Below, piece by piece: positions 12,801 to 26,100 of a DNA stretch of 64,000 nt. The notes beneath the pieces were generated by a model, which saw only the letters and a program-made list of their open reading frames with translations, was not told the origin of the DNA and searched no databases. The stretch comes from Lampris incognitus. Taxonomy: Eukaryota > Chordata > Actinopteri > Lampriformes > Lampridae. Every line of letters starts with the position of its first letter. Position 1 is the stretch's first letter. The translations under genes and the position numbers were made by a program. The stretch spans positions 36,487,739 through 36,551,738 of the forward strand of contig NC_079223.1 of assembly GCF_029633865.1 (NCBI RefSeq). Reading direction: 5' to 3'.

Positions 12801-15800
12801 GAATGTGTATATTTACATTTGTACTATAGTTTGTCTGTACAGACAAAAACCTCAGCTTTGATATTAAAAAGTGACAAAAACACTTTCATAGCGAGTATTC
12901 GTTCCCCTATAGTTTCATGGAGAAAGAAGGCTCGCTAAACCTCTATTATTATTATTACTATTATTATCATCACTGTCCGGCAGCATGGTGGTGCTGTGGT
13001 TAGCGCGGTCGCCTCACAGCAAGAAGGTCCTGGGTTCAAACCTTGGGGTTGTCTAACTTTTTTTTTTTAAATTTGTTTCTGATTTTTTCCTTTTTCTCCC
13101 AATTTAGTGGCCAATCGCTCCCTATTCTAATTCAAACACCCACCCTCATACTGTATGCGTTCGCCAACTGCATCTCTCCGGCCGGCAGTCTCAAAGGAGA
13201 CGCCTCGCCATTTTCGTGACAAGGCGAATCCAAGCCGAATCACTGCTTTTTCTGACACACCCAGCGACGCATTCATGTGACGAACACAAGCCGACTCTGC
13301 CCCCCTCCCGAAGACAGCGTTGCCAATTATTGCTACTTCATCGAATCCAGCCATAGTCGGATCTGACGAGACCGGGGCACAATCCCAGTCCCCAGTGGGC
13401 GACTGCATTGACCCAAAGGGGATTGTCCAACCTTGGGGGTGATCCCAGGTCGTTGTCTGTGTGGAGTTTGCATGTTCTCCCCGTGTCTGCGTGGGTTTCC
13501 TCCAGGTGTTCTGGTTTCTTCCCACAGTCCAAAGACATGTAGGTCAGGTGAATCGACCATACTAAAATTGTCCCTAGGTGTGAATGTGTCAACCTTGTGA
13601 TGGACTGGTGGCTTGTCCAATATATATAAAAAAAGATAATTATCCATTTTATTCCCAGACCTTGAATGAGAGAGTTCACGTAAGGGCCTTTTTAAACTAT
13701 TTTCATTGTCCTTTTTTTTCCCCCCCTCCAGGCATGACTGCAGTGATATGCACCTACCCCTTGGATGTGATTCGAGCCAGGCTGGCCTTCCAAGTGACAG
13801 GAGAACACCGCTACACTGGCATTGGCAACGCTTTCCACACCATCTACCTTAAGGTTAGCTGTTTTTTGTTTGTTTGTTTTTTTACTCCCCAATACCACTT
13901 TCACACTGCGCAAAAAACCCACTAATGTCTGCCTTTGGTCAATGTAAAAAGGCGGATGTTAGCAGGTTTTTTGGCCAGTGTGAAAACGCCACAAATGTCA
14001 AAATATGCAACACATTAAAAATATGGTAGGTGGCCTCTAATTGTGAATCCTGCCTACTTATCTTAGATAGTTTTTCAATGCATATGTTTTTTTAATTTTG
14101 TGCTTTGACTCTGTAATGCTCTTTTCATTTTTTTTAAGGAGGGGGGTATCTCTGGGTTTTACAGGGGACTGACCCCAACGATTATTGGCATGGCCCCCTA
14201 TGCAGGTGAGCGGCCGTTGTTTTGCAGGTTTGAGTTGATAAGAGTTTGGTCATGATCTGTAAATGGATAACAGATATTTGGATCCAAGATTATTTCTGAG
14301 TACTGATGAAAGCTACAAAAAAAATTCTTTTTTGGCTTCTTTGACAATTTTAATGGTTCTTCTCTTTCACAATTTTAATGGTTCCTCTGTCTGTTTGCTC
14401 TCTCCTTCCACCCAACTCTCTTTTTCCAACTCCTTTCCTCCTCCAGGTTTCTCATTCTTCACCTTTGGTACCCTGAAGAGCCTTGGGTTGAAACACTTTC
14501 CAGAGCTGATGGGCCGTCCATCCTCAGACAATCCGGAAGTCCTGGTTCTTAAAACCCATATCAATCTGCTCTGTGGAGGGGTTGCAGGGGCTATTGCTCA
14601 GACAATATCGTAAGTGATGGTGGCAGATGGCCGTAAACCATTGTCTTAACAAGACTGTCTATACAGATGGAGCTAACAGCTGGGCAGTTCACTTTGTGTT
14701 TGTTGGTTTGCCCTCTGGCTGGTATTGAAAATTGATGAGTCACATTATAGTACAATGCTGTAAAGGTCCTCTTGGAATTTAAGGTAAGCAAATTCCTGGG
14801 TCTCTTCTTACCAGTTACCCTTTGGATGTGGCCAGGCGAAGAATGCAGTTAGGTGTTGTGCTTCCTGACTCAGAGAAATGTCTGTAAGTAGCTAATTTTT
14901 GCTTCTCATACAGGTGTTGTATTCCGTTTCAGTATGCACCACAAATGATTCCATGTAGTGTCCAGAAAAAGGTAATAAGGTTATTTTAAAGCTGATGTGA
15001 AGTATTTGCTCAGATAGATTTTTGGAAAAATTTGCACCATATATTTGTCCTTTGTAGCCTTGGAATACACACACACACACACACACAGACTTTCTAAAAA
15101 TGCATTCATATTATCAAGCGAAGCAGCATATAGGAGACTGGGTATATTGGGTGTCATAATTTTTCGACAATGATAAGTTCATAGAAATTCTACACAGGTT
15201 TACTGCAAAGGTTTGTAGTTACTTTCAGGCACGTTTGTTGAGAGATAGAAGCTGGATTTTGATAACAAGAAGTTCATGGGATTTGTATTTAGGCTTTATT
15301 CATAAGGGTCTGGCAACGCAACAGTAGCATACTTCTGATACTCTTCTAAATCTCCAATTTAACATTGCCCATTTTTTTTTCATTGTGTGCTATTTCTAAT
15401 TGACAATGCACTCTAAGGCTGTCTACACATGGCAGTGCAATTAAGTATCTTTGTGTCAGATGTTTTTTGTCAACACAAGACAAATGTGTCAGTGTTAAAT
15501 TGGTTACTGATAATCACCATGAACCAGTGATGTACTGGCTCTCGGGCATACTGGGGCAAATCCCAGTAGGTCACTGCATCGGTAGGCTGGTGGACTGTCA
15601 AAAAATCCATGACAAGCCCTTTGAGCCTGTCATTCAAGGTGCGCATGAGAGCGTGCTGCATGCATGTTCCAGGACTGGGCTCACTGGCCAATCACAACCA
15701 AGTTAGTTGATGCGTGTTAACATTCTAGATTAATCCAAAAGTAGCGTGCAGCAGTGAGATGGCCAACGAAAGCCATAGACAAGAAAATGTGAAAAAGTAA

Positions 15801-17825
15801 AGGAGGGCCCAAAAAGTTTTGAGGAAAAAAGAATGCAGGCTTTAGAGGCACAGGCTTCCAAATGTAAAGCACGAAACCATCCAGACCCATGGTGCACCTG
15901 TGCGGCACGTGTGGGTGGAGCAAGGTAGTGTTCAATGAGAGGCAGGGGTTCAGCAAGTAGTGATTATTTTCCAGGGATTAGTCATATCCTAAAAGTGGCA
16001 AGCTAAATATATAGCTAGCTAGCTTTGGCATGTCCTCACCTCTGTAACATTATTTGTTGTCGTCCGTGTGTCCATACATCAGTTGCGAGCGCGTCCTACT
16101 AATTGTCCCTCTCAGGTCTTTGCAATGCATAGTCCATGGCGGCAGTTGCATGTGCGGTGGGGGGAAAAAAATCGTCGTACTCTTTGGGCATCAGCATCCT
16201 CAAGTGGCTAGCAACCCTATTTAAGAAGAGCAAACTGAAGCGGTGAAATTAAATTATAGGCTAGGCTACATGTTCTGTTAAAACTGCTGTAACTTGTGGT
16301 TACAAAAACGACCCAACTGATAGGCTACTTGCTACTATTTAAGCCATGCTGATGGCGTGTTACAATATAAGTGTGCCTACTGAAATATGTCCTGGAACAG
16401 ACATGTGCTACTTTCCATTGCAAAAGCCTTTGAATACATTCAGAATCACCTGTCAACAATAAAAGACTATATCATTACCACCAAGGACTAGGGTGTATAA
16501 TGTAGTGGGCTATGTCCTGTAATTACATTAACCCCCACCCACCCCAACTGTAGACGTATGTAATCAACCCTCACCGACCCCCGCGGGGCAGCAGAGAAGT
16601 CCAGGTCTGAATTTCTTTACCAGTACTGAACCAATATTTCAATAAAACTGACTTATTATACACATAATGCCAAAGAAATTTAAAAAAAAACTGAACTGGG
16701 TGATGAGCTGAAGACTTCCTCAACACACATGAAAGACTCGAACAACATGCGGTTCATATGTATTACATGTGCCTTTGTGTTTCTGACAACATTCTTCTGC
16801 TCCAATTTTTTTAATAAAATTGCTTTGCTAAAAAGTTAAATATCACCATTTGTGCTGCAAAGTAGTTGTCAGATATAAAACAAATGACAGTAGTATAATA
16901 GTATAATGTGGTGTGGAACCACCTACAGACCACTGTCAGAGGTAGTTATTTAATGCCGGTGTTCTCACAATTTATGCTGCCTCGTCGAAAAATGTTACCG
17001 TAGCACGAATCGATAGCAGTCTAACCCTAACCATGCGCAGAACCACTAAGTAGCACATCTCAATAGGTAGCATACAGACAGAACACCCGTCTTTTATTTC
17101 TTCAAATCCCTGCAACAAGAAGGATTTCATGCGATCACAAATAGCACAACTCCGTCATCTGGTCTGGTATTAATTAACATTAAATGATTTAGTATATTTT
17201 CAACATTTGGTTTATTAAAGTCGGGATAAGCGATCCTGGATGGAAGTTGGTAAGAGCTAGCTATATTTTTAAAACAAACTGCCCCCCACTTATGCCTAAT
17301 AAGAGCCTTGTGAACATGCAAACTGATTGACAGCAAGCAGGGACCAGTGAAGAAGCTGGCTTGCAAAGCTCTCTTCTGATTGGCTGATAAAGAGCGGGTA
17401 CAGAAACAAAAGTCTGTCTCCGTTTAATGAGACCGAATTTCTTCCTTAGTGCATCTACTCGAAAGTTGGCGAGATGTAGAAAGAGTTTGACCAACTATTA
17501 TAAAAAGTGTTCTTAATTAAAACCGCCAATAGCCACATCAATGTTAGTGCATGAAATGCAGTTTTTAGACTGAATCAATTTTAAAAATCTGCTTATTCTG
17601 ATTTTTTTCTTTGGTATTCTTAAAAAAAAAAATTTTTTTTCCTCTTCTAATTTCTTTTGCCTGACCAGAACACTGACCAAGACGCTGAAGTATGTGTACA
17701 ACCAGTACGGGGTCAAGAAAGGACTTTACCGAGGCTTGTCTCTCAACTACATCCGCTGTATTCCCTCTCAGGCCATGGCCTTTACCACCTATGAATTCAT
17801 GAAGCAGGTCCTCCACCTCAACTAG
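9882..17825 (+). CDS. slc25a16: SLC25A16-type mitochondrial carrier, nine coding exons, complete
   Basis: A mitochondrial inner-membrane solute carrier (Graves disease carrier protein family), linked to coenzyme A or its precursor transport. Exons: 9882-9972, 10727-10819, 10901-11034, 11502-11565, 13732-13853, 14139-14205, 14447-14609, 14815-14883 and 17669-17825. All have GT-AG borders and compatible phases. The sum is 960 nt, or 319 residues, near the usual 330. Three tandem repeats each carry the carrier signature: PLDRVK in repeat 1, PLDVIR in repeat 2 and PLDVAR in repeat 3. Each is followed by the downstream G-rich half (GLYKGNG, GFYRGLTP, GLYRGLSLNY), giving the expected six membrane helices. 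The C-terminus is VLHLN then TAG. Introns 4 and 8 are enlarged, with transposon sequence in intron 4. The gene is head to head with tet1. No break was found, so it is probably functional. Confidence 0.95.
11662..12305. mobile_element. probable non-autonomous DNA transposon (MITE) in slc25a16 intron 4
   Basis: The ends are imperfect inverted repeats: acattttcacactc on the left and ggtgtgaaagcacctt on the right. Repeated 'gaacc' / 'ggttc' words occur near both ends (ttggttcagtttggttt versus aaacgaaccg). No transposase is encoded. I did not find a clean target duplication, so the limits and superfamily are uncertain. Confidence 0.5.
12979..13620 (+). repeat. tRNA-derived SINE interrupted by a second SINE in opposite orientation
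   Basis: The outer SINE starts at 12979 with A box tggttagcgcgg and B box gggttcaaacc. It resumes after 13428 with its body (gtgtggagtttgcatgttct ... gtccaaagacatgtaggtca). Between them, 13045-13427 is a minus-strand SINE-like insert with a T-rich left end and the tail word ctttttctccca, seen also in the SINE family at 39.5, 50.0, 57.9 and 59.1 kb. The sequence repeated at the two junctions (ggggttgtctaac / ggggattgtccaac) is the likely target duplication. Confidence 0.7.
15088..17668. other. slc25a16 intron 8, no gene seen
   Basis: Intronic sequence after a short (CA)n at 15069-15087. It contains GCTA-rich low-complexity DNA near 16005-16025 and a poly-A/poly-T pair at 17621-17640 just before the last exon. 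I recognise no coding exon and no dated repeat. Confidence 0.5.
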
Positions 17826-19485
17826 AGTTTCTATGTCTGCCTTCCATGTCTGTACAGCCTGTTTGTAATGAATTTGCCTGGTTCAACACTCTCCAAGTCA
17901 TAAAACCAGACCCAATCGAATGCATCCTTCTCCAGCGAGAGATTTGAGGCTCACTAAGTTTTAGTTCCTAATATACTTTAACATATCCTGTTTTGGTGTG
18001 TTAATTACACACTCACTAAACCAAAAAGGTTTAACTTCTTGCTGAAGCCAGTGAACTTGGTGTTTGGTACCAGTGTAAGCCGGCTGCACATCAGCCAGTC
18101 AAGCTAAGCTGGGTCCACATCATTTTTGCCCCAGCAAGCAGTGGACAGTAAGACACAGCCTGTGGCTTGGCTTAGTTTAAATCTCTGTCCTAATCCATAC
18201 CCTCATAATTCCTGCTTTTGTGACTCGCCACCTCAGCTGCCCAACATGTGGCTTGGCTATGGGTAACTCCTTGACAACTGTCCCCATGGATACAGCAGGC
18301 AGTGGCGCCCTTGGCTTGGTTGCTTGGCTTTGGGCAATGATATGCTTCCTAGCAATGTTGTTGGCAACATCATAGCAACCTTTTTTCTTTTTTAATTCGT
18401 TATCCCTTCGTGACACTTAAAACACACAAAACACCATGCTCTCAACAGTTACTTCTGTCTCTATCCACCCGTCTCATGATTCTAAACAGGAGAATTAAAG
18501 GACAATTAAACACAGTTCAGTTTTTAAATGACTTGGAAACTCAATTTACCATCTCGTTGAACAGTATTTTTGGAGCATTATGAATTCAGTATGAATTTAA
18601 TGAATACCAGTCCACACATTTTCATGTGTCACTCACTATATTTTGTTTTTCTTTTTGCTGATTTATTAATGACCAGTTTGGTAGACAGTGCCTCACAGCC
18701 TCTTATAACCTTGTTCAGAGGTTGCTGGAGTTTCATAAAAATGCAGAGATTTGCAGTCTTTTCAGGGTTTAGTTTGTCCTTAACTTCTATGATGCAGATT
18801 GATTTGGACCATAAGAAAGCCTTTTCACTGCCCTTACCTTACATTCTTGTCTTGGAGAAGCTTAGTGGTACCTACACTTTGCTTTAGTTTTTTTTTCTTA
18901 TTGACTGAGCAGTCTGAGTGACGCTTACTCTCAGCTTAATGCTATCTTTCATTTCATTACCAAATCTTGAAGTGGGAAATTAATCTACAAGATTTTGAAT
19001 ACTGACACATCAGGGGTTTTGACATTTCATGATGAACTGTCAAAATCCCCAATGCTTCTGTACCAGGAACTGAATATCAGTATCAGCTGGACTGAGATGA
19101 AATTTAGTATTAAGGAGAAGCACTATAGGATGAGTTGCAGAAGTGAGGCACATTGTAATGTCAAATTAAGGGAATAGACTGCTTTTGCTGCTGATAGTTT
19201 TCAGTTGATTTGTTGTCAGATATTGTTAAGAGTCTGTAGCTTTTTTGTTAATGTATTTCTATGCTGTTCTATGATCAGGGAGTAATATTTCTAGGGATTT
19301 TAATGTTGACATTTTTTATTCGAAATGAGTTCAGGAACATGCACTTACCTATCTATATCTACTTTGCATTCCTGTATTTATTGACTTCGCCACATGTTGC
19401 CACTGGGTGGCAGTATTGATCATACAGTATTGTTTACCTTCAGACTCAACTAGACAGCTGTATACGACCCAATTAATCACCAACA
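17826..19485. other. slc25a16 3' UTR and intergenic DNA
   Basis: The sequence directly after the stop codon is expected to be 3' UTR. No AATAAA signal stands out in the first kilobase, so the transcript end is not called. No other gene is visible. Confidence 0.4.
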
Positions 19486-19672
19486 CACCATCCATCTATC
19501 CATCCAAACCACTTATGCTGCTGTCAGGGTCGCGGGGATGCTGGAGCCTATCCCAGCAGTCATTAGGCGGCAGGCAGGGAGACACCGTGGACAAGCCGCC
19601 AGTCCATCACAGGGCCCACGCACACACATTCACACCAAGGGACAATTTAAGTATGTCCGATTCACCTGACCT
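19486..19672 (-). repeat. SINE fragment (same family as 12979 outer SINE), minus strand
   Basis: Reading the minus strand gives the family's 3' body: acatactta-aattgtccc, then a gatggactggcgg-like block, then ggctccagcatccccgcgac and a (GGAT)n-type end at 19490. The tRNA head is missing. Related pieces lie at 49631-49750 and 52168-52290. Confidence 0.75.
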
Positions 19673-20530
19673 ACCACACACACATATGAAATTATTATAT
19701 TATCAAATCAATCAAATTATAAAGTCCACTTTTTAAATTAGTGTTAACGTACTCACATGAAATAACGCCCACTACATACAAGTGGTCTTTTATCCTCTAT
19801 TATACGACCAAAGGAAGTTGTCAGATGGACCGTGTAATATATGAACTGTGTTTAACCTTTATTCGTCCAAGAAAGTGGTTTGTTGAACTCCCGTGGTTTT
19901 CTGCAACATCCCACTTCACAGCTGTGCAGTTTCACATATTAATGTCTAATATTTGCCCATTACAGATGTGAGAAGCCTCACAGGAGCAATTTGGGGGTTA
20001 AGTGCCTTGCTCAACACCTAGACCATAGTTTCTGAGAGAAGGCGAAAGTGAAAGAGTCACTTTCCCTGGGCAGATTTTCCCAGTCAGTCCAAAGACACCG
20101 GTCTCAAGCCCACTGTAACTTCACGACTACAAATGACACCTGAAGGCTCGGTCTTTTATCCAGAATTTTATTTTACTCTGAATCTACTCAGTACATATAC
20201 CCAATTTACATGTGTTTTTATGTATGGAGAAGAAATTGTAGGCAGTGGCAGATGTGTCAGAAATATATTTCTTATGGTGAATCATACACAAACTACTGAA
20301 TGTATTGAAAGCCATATTGTGTAAAAGAGAAAATATGTAAAAAGTTTGTCCAGGACTCACCAGCTCTAATCATGGATAATCTCTCCAACCCCGCTCATCA
20401 ACCAGTGTAGGAAAATCCATGCAAAGAGCACAGTCAACAAAATATGCAGTAATGTGATATGTCAGCTGTCTTTTATGTAATTAAAAGAATTTCGATTATT
20501 GAAAAGTACAAAGTATCTCAGACTTGTATA

Positions 20531-20931
20531 CACTGCAAAAAAACCCCAAAACAAACAAACAAGTGATTTAATCCTGCAGAATCTCTAAAATGCTACAAGT
20601 ATCAGTCTTAAAATCTAGTTTTTCTCCGTATTCACAAAACAGTCTGCCAGTGAGTTGAGATAATGTCTCTTGTTTACAGTGCAAATCAACTTGTTTCAAT
20701 CATTTCCCTGATTAAGTCCTACTTGCTACTTTCTTGATGGTGGTGGCGTGATCTGCCTTATTTGGCCTTGGGATGTACTTCTAGGAAATTCGTAAATCAA
20801 GTGAAACTGCATGGGAAATGTGAATTTTTCTCACTACATCCATTGTTTGTTTTGTTTTTTTCCCCACAAATATAATTTTAGGACTCACCTTTAGATTAAA
20901 TGACTAGTGGAAACAGACATTTTTTGCAGTG
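20531..20931. mobile_element. 401-bp MITE with CACTGCAAAAA ends
   Basis: The left end is CACTGCAAAAAA and the right end is TTTTTTGCAGTG, flanked by TA on each side. CACTG termini fit EnSpm/CACTA-type non-autonomous elements of fish, while a TA duplication would fit Tc1/mariner. No open reading frame is present. Confidence 0.65.
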
Positions 20932-21138
20932 TAATGTTCTGGACCTTAAAAAATGTCACTTTCCAGTTTTCTGTAGTGTTTTTCATGTTTGTATTTCTCA
21001 AATATAGAATATATTACTATTGAAACGCCCTGTCCTCTCAAAATGGCCCTTTACAGTATGTAAGGCCATACAACTGAAAAATGCGAGTTATTTCTATTAT
21101 TCTGCTTAACATTAACGGGTTAAATAATGAATGAGTTG

Positions 21139-21260
21139 CACTTTTCAACGGTTTTTTTTCTGCTGCTGGAGTTTATGACTATAATCATAACTTGTTAAAT
21201 CACTTTTCAACGGTTTTTTTTTCTGCTGGAGTTTATGACTATAATCATAACTTGTTAAAT
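21139..21260. repeat. tandem duplication of about 60 bp
   Basis: The block starting cacttttcaacggttttttt and ending ataacttgttaaat occurs twice in direct tandem. The two copies differ by a 3-base indel in ctgctg. It looks like a recent local slippage or duplication. Confidence 0.85.
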
Positions 21261-22776
21261 CTTTGCATTAGGTGATAGTTACTATTTTTAATAAGCATTA
21301 TCATAATCCTTAAAGCACTCAAGCATTGTGCCAATTTTTGTTGCTGTCCTAAGAGATTTCGGTTGCACTTTATTTTATGGTATACTAATAAGGCGTACTT
21401 TGTATTAGATTAGACAAAAACTAGAAATAATATGTTCTTTATTAGACAGTAATCAAACACAGTTATACCCTGATTAGACACCATACACCTAAATTATGCT
21501 GTAGTTAGAAACCATATATAATGCCGTATTAGGCCCAAAATATACTAAACTTACACAGTATTATACCAATTTATACTCTAAATTAGAAATCAATCTCATC
21601 TGGTAGCTACTTCACACGTCCCTCATAGCCTGCATGTTTTCCAGAGTCCTGTGAAGTTTGTAGGTCGTATTACGTAGCCTGATACATGCTTCCTTCCTGC
21701 TCTACCCCCACACCCTGTCACTATCCGACACCAGTAACATCAGGCTATGGAAGCTAACAGGACACTGCATCTTTATTTCCCACCATTGGACCCTTATTAG
21801 ACTTAGAGGCTAATATGCAACATATTATAACAGAACTGTACCGTAAACTAAAGCAAACTCCATCTTGATTCCCCACTAACCCTTTACCGATGATTCATGA
21901 TCTTTTTTTTATGTTGCTTTATGTTATTGTTTCCCATATGTTCCACTCTAGAAAGTGTTTAATTTTTTCCAGCATTTGAAGTAGATCATCTAACTTTTTC
22001 ACTGGACCAAAAAGTCACGTTTTATGTTACTATAAACATTTGGGCAAAATTGTCCCTAACCCTAAGTCATTGATGTCTTTATGCATGCTCAACTACTAAG
22101 TAATTGATGTTTTTTCCCTTAAATTTTGGTTATTGTAAAATTTATCTTAAATTTCATTCCAAGTGACATTTAAAAAAAAAGAGTCTTTAAAAGTCTTAAA
22201 TCTAACTTTTCTTATGCTGCAGGAACCCTGCTTTAGTTTACAGTACGGTTCTGATGTAATGTATTGCAAATTAGCCTATAAAAAAGTCTAATAAGGGTCT
22301 AACAGTAGGAAATAAAGATGCAATGTCCTGGTGGCTTCCATACCCTGAAGTTGCTGGGGTTGGATAGTCAGGGTTCTTACACTTTTTCACCAATGATTTT
22401 CCATGACTTCTCCAAAACCTTTTACTGAATTTCCATGACCAAAAGAAATTATTTTATCTCAATGGGACCACTGAAAATTAATTATCGTAACACTAAGTAA
22501 AATTAGGTTTACATCTGAAATGTACGGTGCCTCTCTAAAACAAAAAAACACCAGACAGGCACACTTAGATACATTTTCTCATATTTTAATTCCAATGGTT
22601 TAACTTTTTTGTCAATGTCTCAAAAGATAAAAATGCCATCACATTTTCTGTCAGAGATAAACAGAGAGAAATAGTGCATTGGGGTAGGAATGCCAGTGCT
22701 AACTACTGATTACTCAGTAATCGGTACATGAGTTGTCAAAATAAAAAAAAGACATAACATAAATAAAATAAATAAA

Positions 22777-23165
22777 TCTTCCAAAATTAACTTCCACTCT
22801 TAAAACTAGAGACGGAATATGCAAAGTCTGGAACTCAATGTGTAACAAATCTGTGTAGTGCGAGTCCTTGTATTCACTTTCAACAAAATGATATAAAATA
22901 CAAAATAATTCTTCCAAAGTGAACTCCTCCTAAAACTAGACAGAATATGCAAAGCCTGGAACTCAGTGTGGGACAAATCTTTGCAGTGTGAGTCCTATTC
23001 ACTTTTAACAAAATAAAAAGATATAATATAAAATGAATAAATAAAATTATCTTCCGAAGTAAACTTCCACTTCTAAAACTAGATATGGAATAATCAAAGT
23101 CTTGAACTCAATGTGGAACAAATGTCTGTCATGCAGTTGTAGGTTTTCACTTTGAACACAATTTT
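22777..23165. repeat. three tandem imperfect repeats inside the hAT element
   Basis: Units begin near 22777, 22910 and 23051. Each contains a form of cttccactyctaaaactaga, then aaagtctggaactcaatgtg and a ttcactttnaacaaaat block. The copies diverge by substitutions and small indels. They sit just 3' of the transposase gene, where some transposons carry transposase-binding repeats; that role is inference. Confidence 0.75.
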
Positions 23166-23189
23166 AAACTGTAGCAGTCACGTGGCAGC

Positions 23190-26100
23190 TTATTGCTTCA
23201 TCTCAGCAAGCTTTTCATCAATTTGCTTTTCAATCTCTTGAAGAGATGCCTTCTTTTCTTTGGCAGTGCGACGCAAACTGTTAGATTTTGTGATGAAAGT
23301 CAGTTTCCCAGTGGATTCAGCTTTGTCAGCGTACTCATCAGCTGACTTCTCCAGTGCACCAATGTCGTTCTCTACTCTGGCCCTCTTCTTTTTAAGTTCA
23401 TCCAGCTCATCTGCAAGAGCCTTTCTTTTTTGCACACTCCTTTCCTTCTCATTGACCCTCTTCTGTTCATCCAGGTAGCTGTGGTACCTTTGTCTTGCTC
23501 CAGAAACTGAGATCAAAAGCTCTTTGGTGAGTTGCACATTAGTAGCACCACCAACAGATCTGATATGGCCAACGATGAGTCTCTGAGCAACCAGAGAGGC
23601 CTCCTTCTGATTCTCCACAATCAGCTCCTTGTTGATTGAGAACCCTCTCTCAACACTGGCCTGTCCATGAGAGAGAACTAGCAGCATCTTCACCACATGC
23701 CATACCTTGGAGAAAGCTTTGCTGGTTCCCATTGTCTCATGTAGTTGAGTGTCCACTCTGTCTGTCCTGGGGTCAAACTCCCTGAAGCTGGCTTGAAGGG
23801 CTGCAAAATCACAAAACTGTCCGCATTCTCGAAGGATGTCATCACACACCGACTCCTCAATATGGTTAGCCTCAACAAGGTGGTGAAGCATCCTTTTCAT
23901 TTGAACCAGGCACACTTCTTTGGAGTCAGCCATGCGTCTTGGGTCAAGGCACTGCATACTTCTCACTAGCTGGTGGTTCACAGGAGCCTTACTCTGTAGC
24001 TTCTCCAGTATTGTGATCAAGAATGTCTTGCATTCCATCTTTAGCTCCAGAGCCTGTCTCTCTGATATCTTGTTGATGGATTTCAGTTGGTTAAGACAGG
24101 TTTCAGCTGAGAATCCCAAGTTGATTTTGGTGACATCCTTGTGTAAGCTGCTGTCCTGGAGAGGGATATGCAGTAGCTTCAGGACTGAGGTGGCGTCCTT
24201 CAGAGGTTTTTCTTTGCAGAATCGCCCCATAAGTCCTGTGAATTACATAAATTTAGATTAGTGTAAAAATTCAAATTCAATTGCCAATATACCCTATGTA
24301 CACCAAGAGAGGGAAACAATATTATTTAGTCTATCTAAATCAAATTACATTCGGTACCAACAACATTTAAACTCACAAGATTGAAACAATTAACAGAATG
24401 GATTAATCAATGAACAGAAAATGTATTTAAAATTTTAGTCTAATTTTGTAATGTGTTTCTGTGCATGTAACTGTATAAAATAATCTGATAAGTGCCACTT
24501 ACAACTTTATAGTTGTGTTTGTCTTTGTTCCATATAATTAAAAGAAAAGTTAGGTTTCTGACTGCTGGATAAAAATTAAGTTATTTCCAGATGACTGTTT
24601 GGGTTCAGAAAATGAGTGATGAACATTCACCATAATTGTATACTTTTTAAACATTATTTCTCTGGCATTTAATGGTCTAAATCAGTTGCATTGAGTAATC
24701 AAATAATTGTTAGTTGCAAACCTTCTCACTTTAATTATGAAAAGTCAATACAGTAAAACATAGAGATTACCCACATTTGTACTGATCAAAATTATGCATT
24801 TATTTATTTAACCTATATTTTACTAGGTTGTCCCATTGAGATGCAGACTCTTTTTCTAGAGAGACCTTGTCCATGAAATGGCAGTGCCAGCAATAATGTT
24901 ACTTGACACATTATAATACATACAAAATTAGATATAAATAATCACATTAAAATATAGCAGAATCAGGGCAATGATCAAGGCCTGGATTAAAATCCACAGC
25001 TCTAACAGAGAGCTCAATTCAGAGTAAGTCTCTAGGTGTCACTGTTGTTCACTTATTCGTTCAGAGTGGGGATCTAAAATGTTGATAGAATGAATAGAAA
25101 CACAACGCTTATATGGCAAAATCAATAACCATTAGCGTCAACAAAATAAATCCAAAGATGCCCATAATCACCTGTAGTACTGCTTGTCCACTTGAATTAG
25201 TTTGAGAAAATACCAAACATAGGTCAAACAAAATATTAGGCCCATGGCTACATATCTTCAGACAAACAGAGGGCAGAAACAGAGCATACACATATAATAT
25301 GAAAATCCCTACCTTTCATCAGTTGAAACATATCCTCGCTGAGGAAGGGGAGCATGGGCTTATCCGTCTGATAGAGCGTGAGGAAGGGGGTGATCTCTCT
25401 CGCGATGCTGTTGAAGATCATCACTTTTGGGATGAACAGAGGATCCTTGGAACTGTTCTTCACAGCCTCAAAAAACTTAACCTTGGATCCGGAAGATCAC
25501 CCTTAAGCACTCTCTCTACGTAGGTTGTCATATAGGGCCAAAGCTTCAGAGCTCGGTCAGACACTGACATTTTCAAGCCGACAGTGTCTGCAGAACTTGA
25601 GCATCACGGTGCTGCATCCAGTGGCGGTGACGAAGTCCTGATGACGAGCAGGACAATCATGGAAAAGCCAGTATAGGCTCAAGAGTGTGTGCTCAATGTC
25701 CCAGCTAGTAGCTTTGCATCCCTCTCTAAAGGTGTTGTGCATGATATGCAAACCGCAAGAACCAACGTTGAGAAGCGATCTGTCCACCTGCTTTTGCATC
25801 TCTTTCTGTAGAAGTCCAAATGCTTTCCAGTTCACGTGGCCCGTCCATAGACAGCTGGACGAGGTTATTAACTCCTGTCTTGGACAGCGCGTTGCTAATC
25901 TTTTCGATGATATCAACTGCAGTGGAATGTCCCAAAAATTCCGAGCCAACATATTTAGTCTTTACTTCTGCTCCATCCCACAGCCTCACGTGTAAATCCA
26001 TTTGTTTGGACTGCAAATGGTGGTTTAGGCTTTCGTCAAACAGCAGTACATATGTCGTTTGTTGGGACACTTCTGACAATAAGAGTCTTTTAAAGTGCGG

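Noticed and set aside
13127..13679. Overlapping 104-132 aa minus-strand ORFs
   Set aside because: They lie entirely in two nested SINEs with no recognisable domain.
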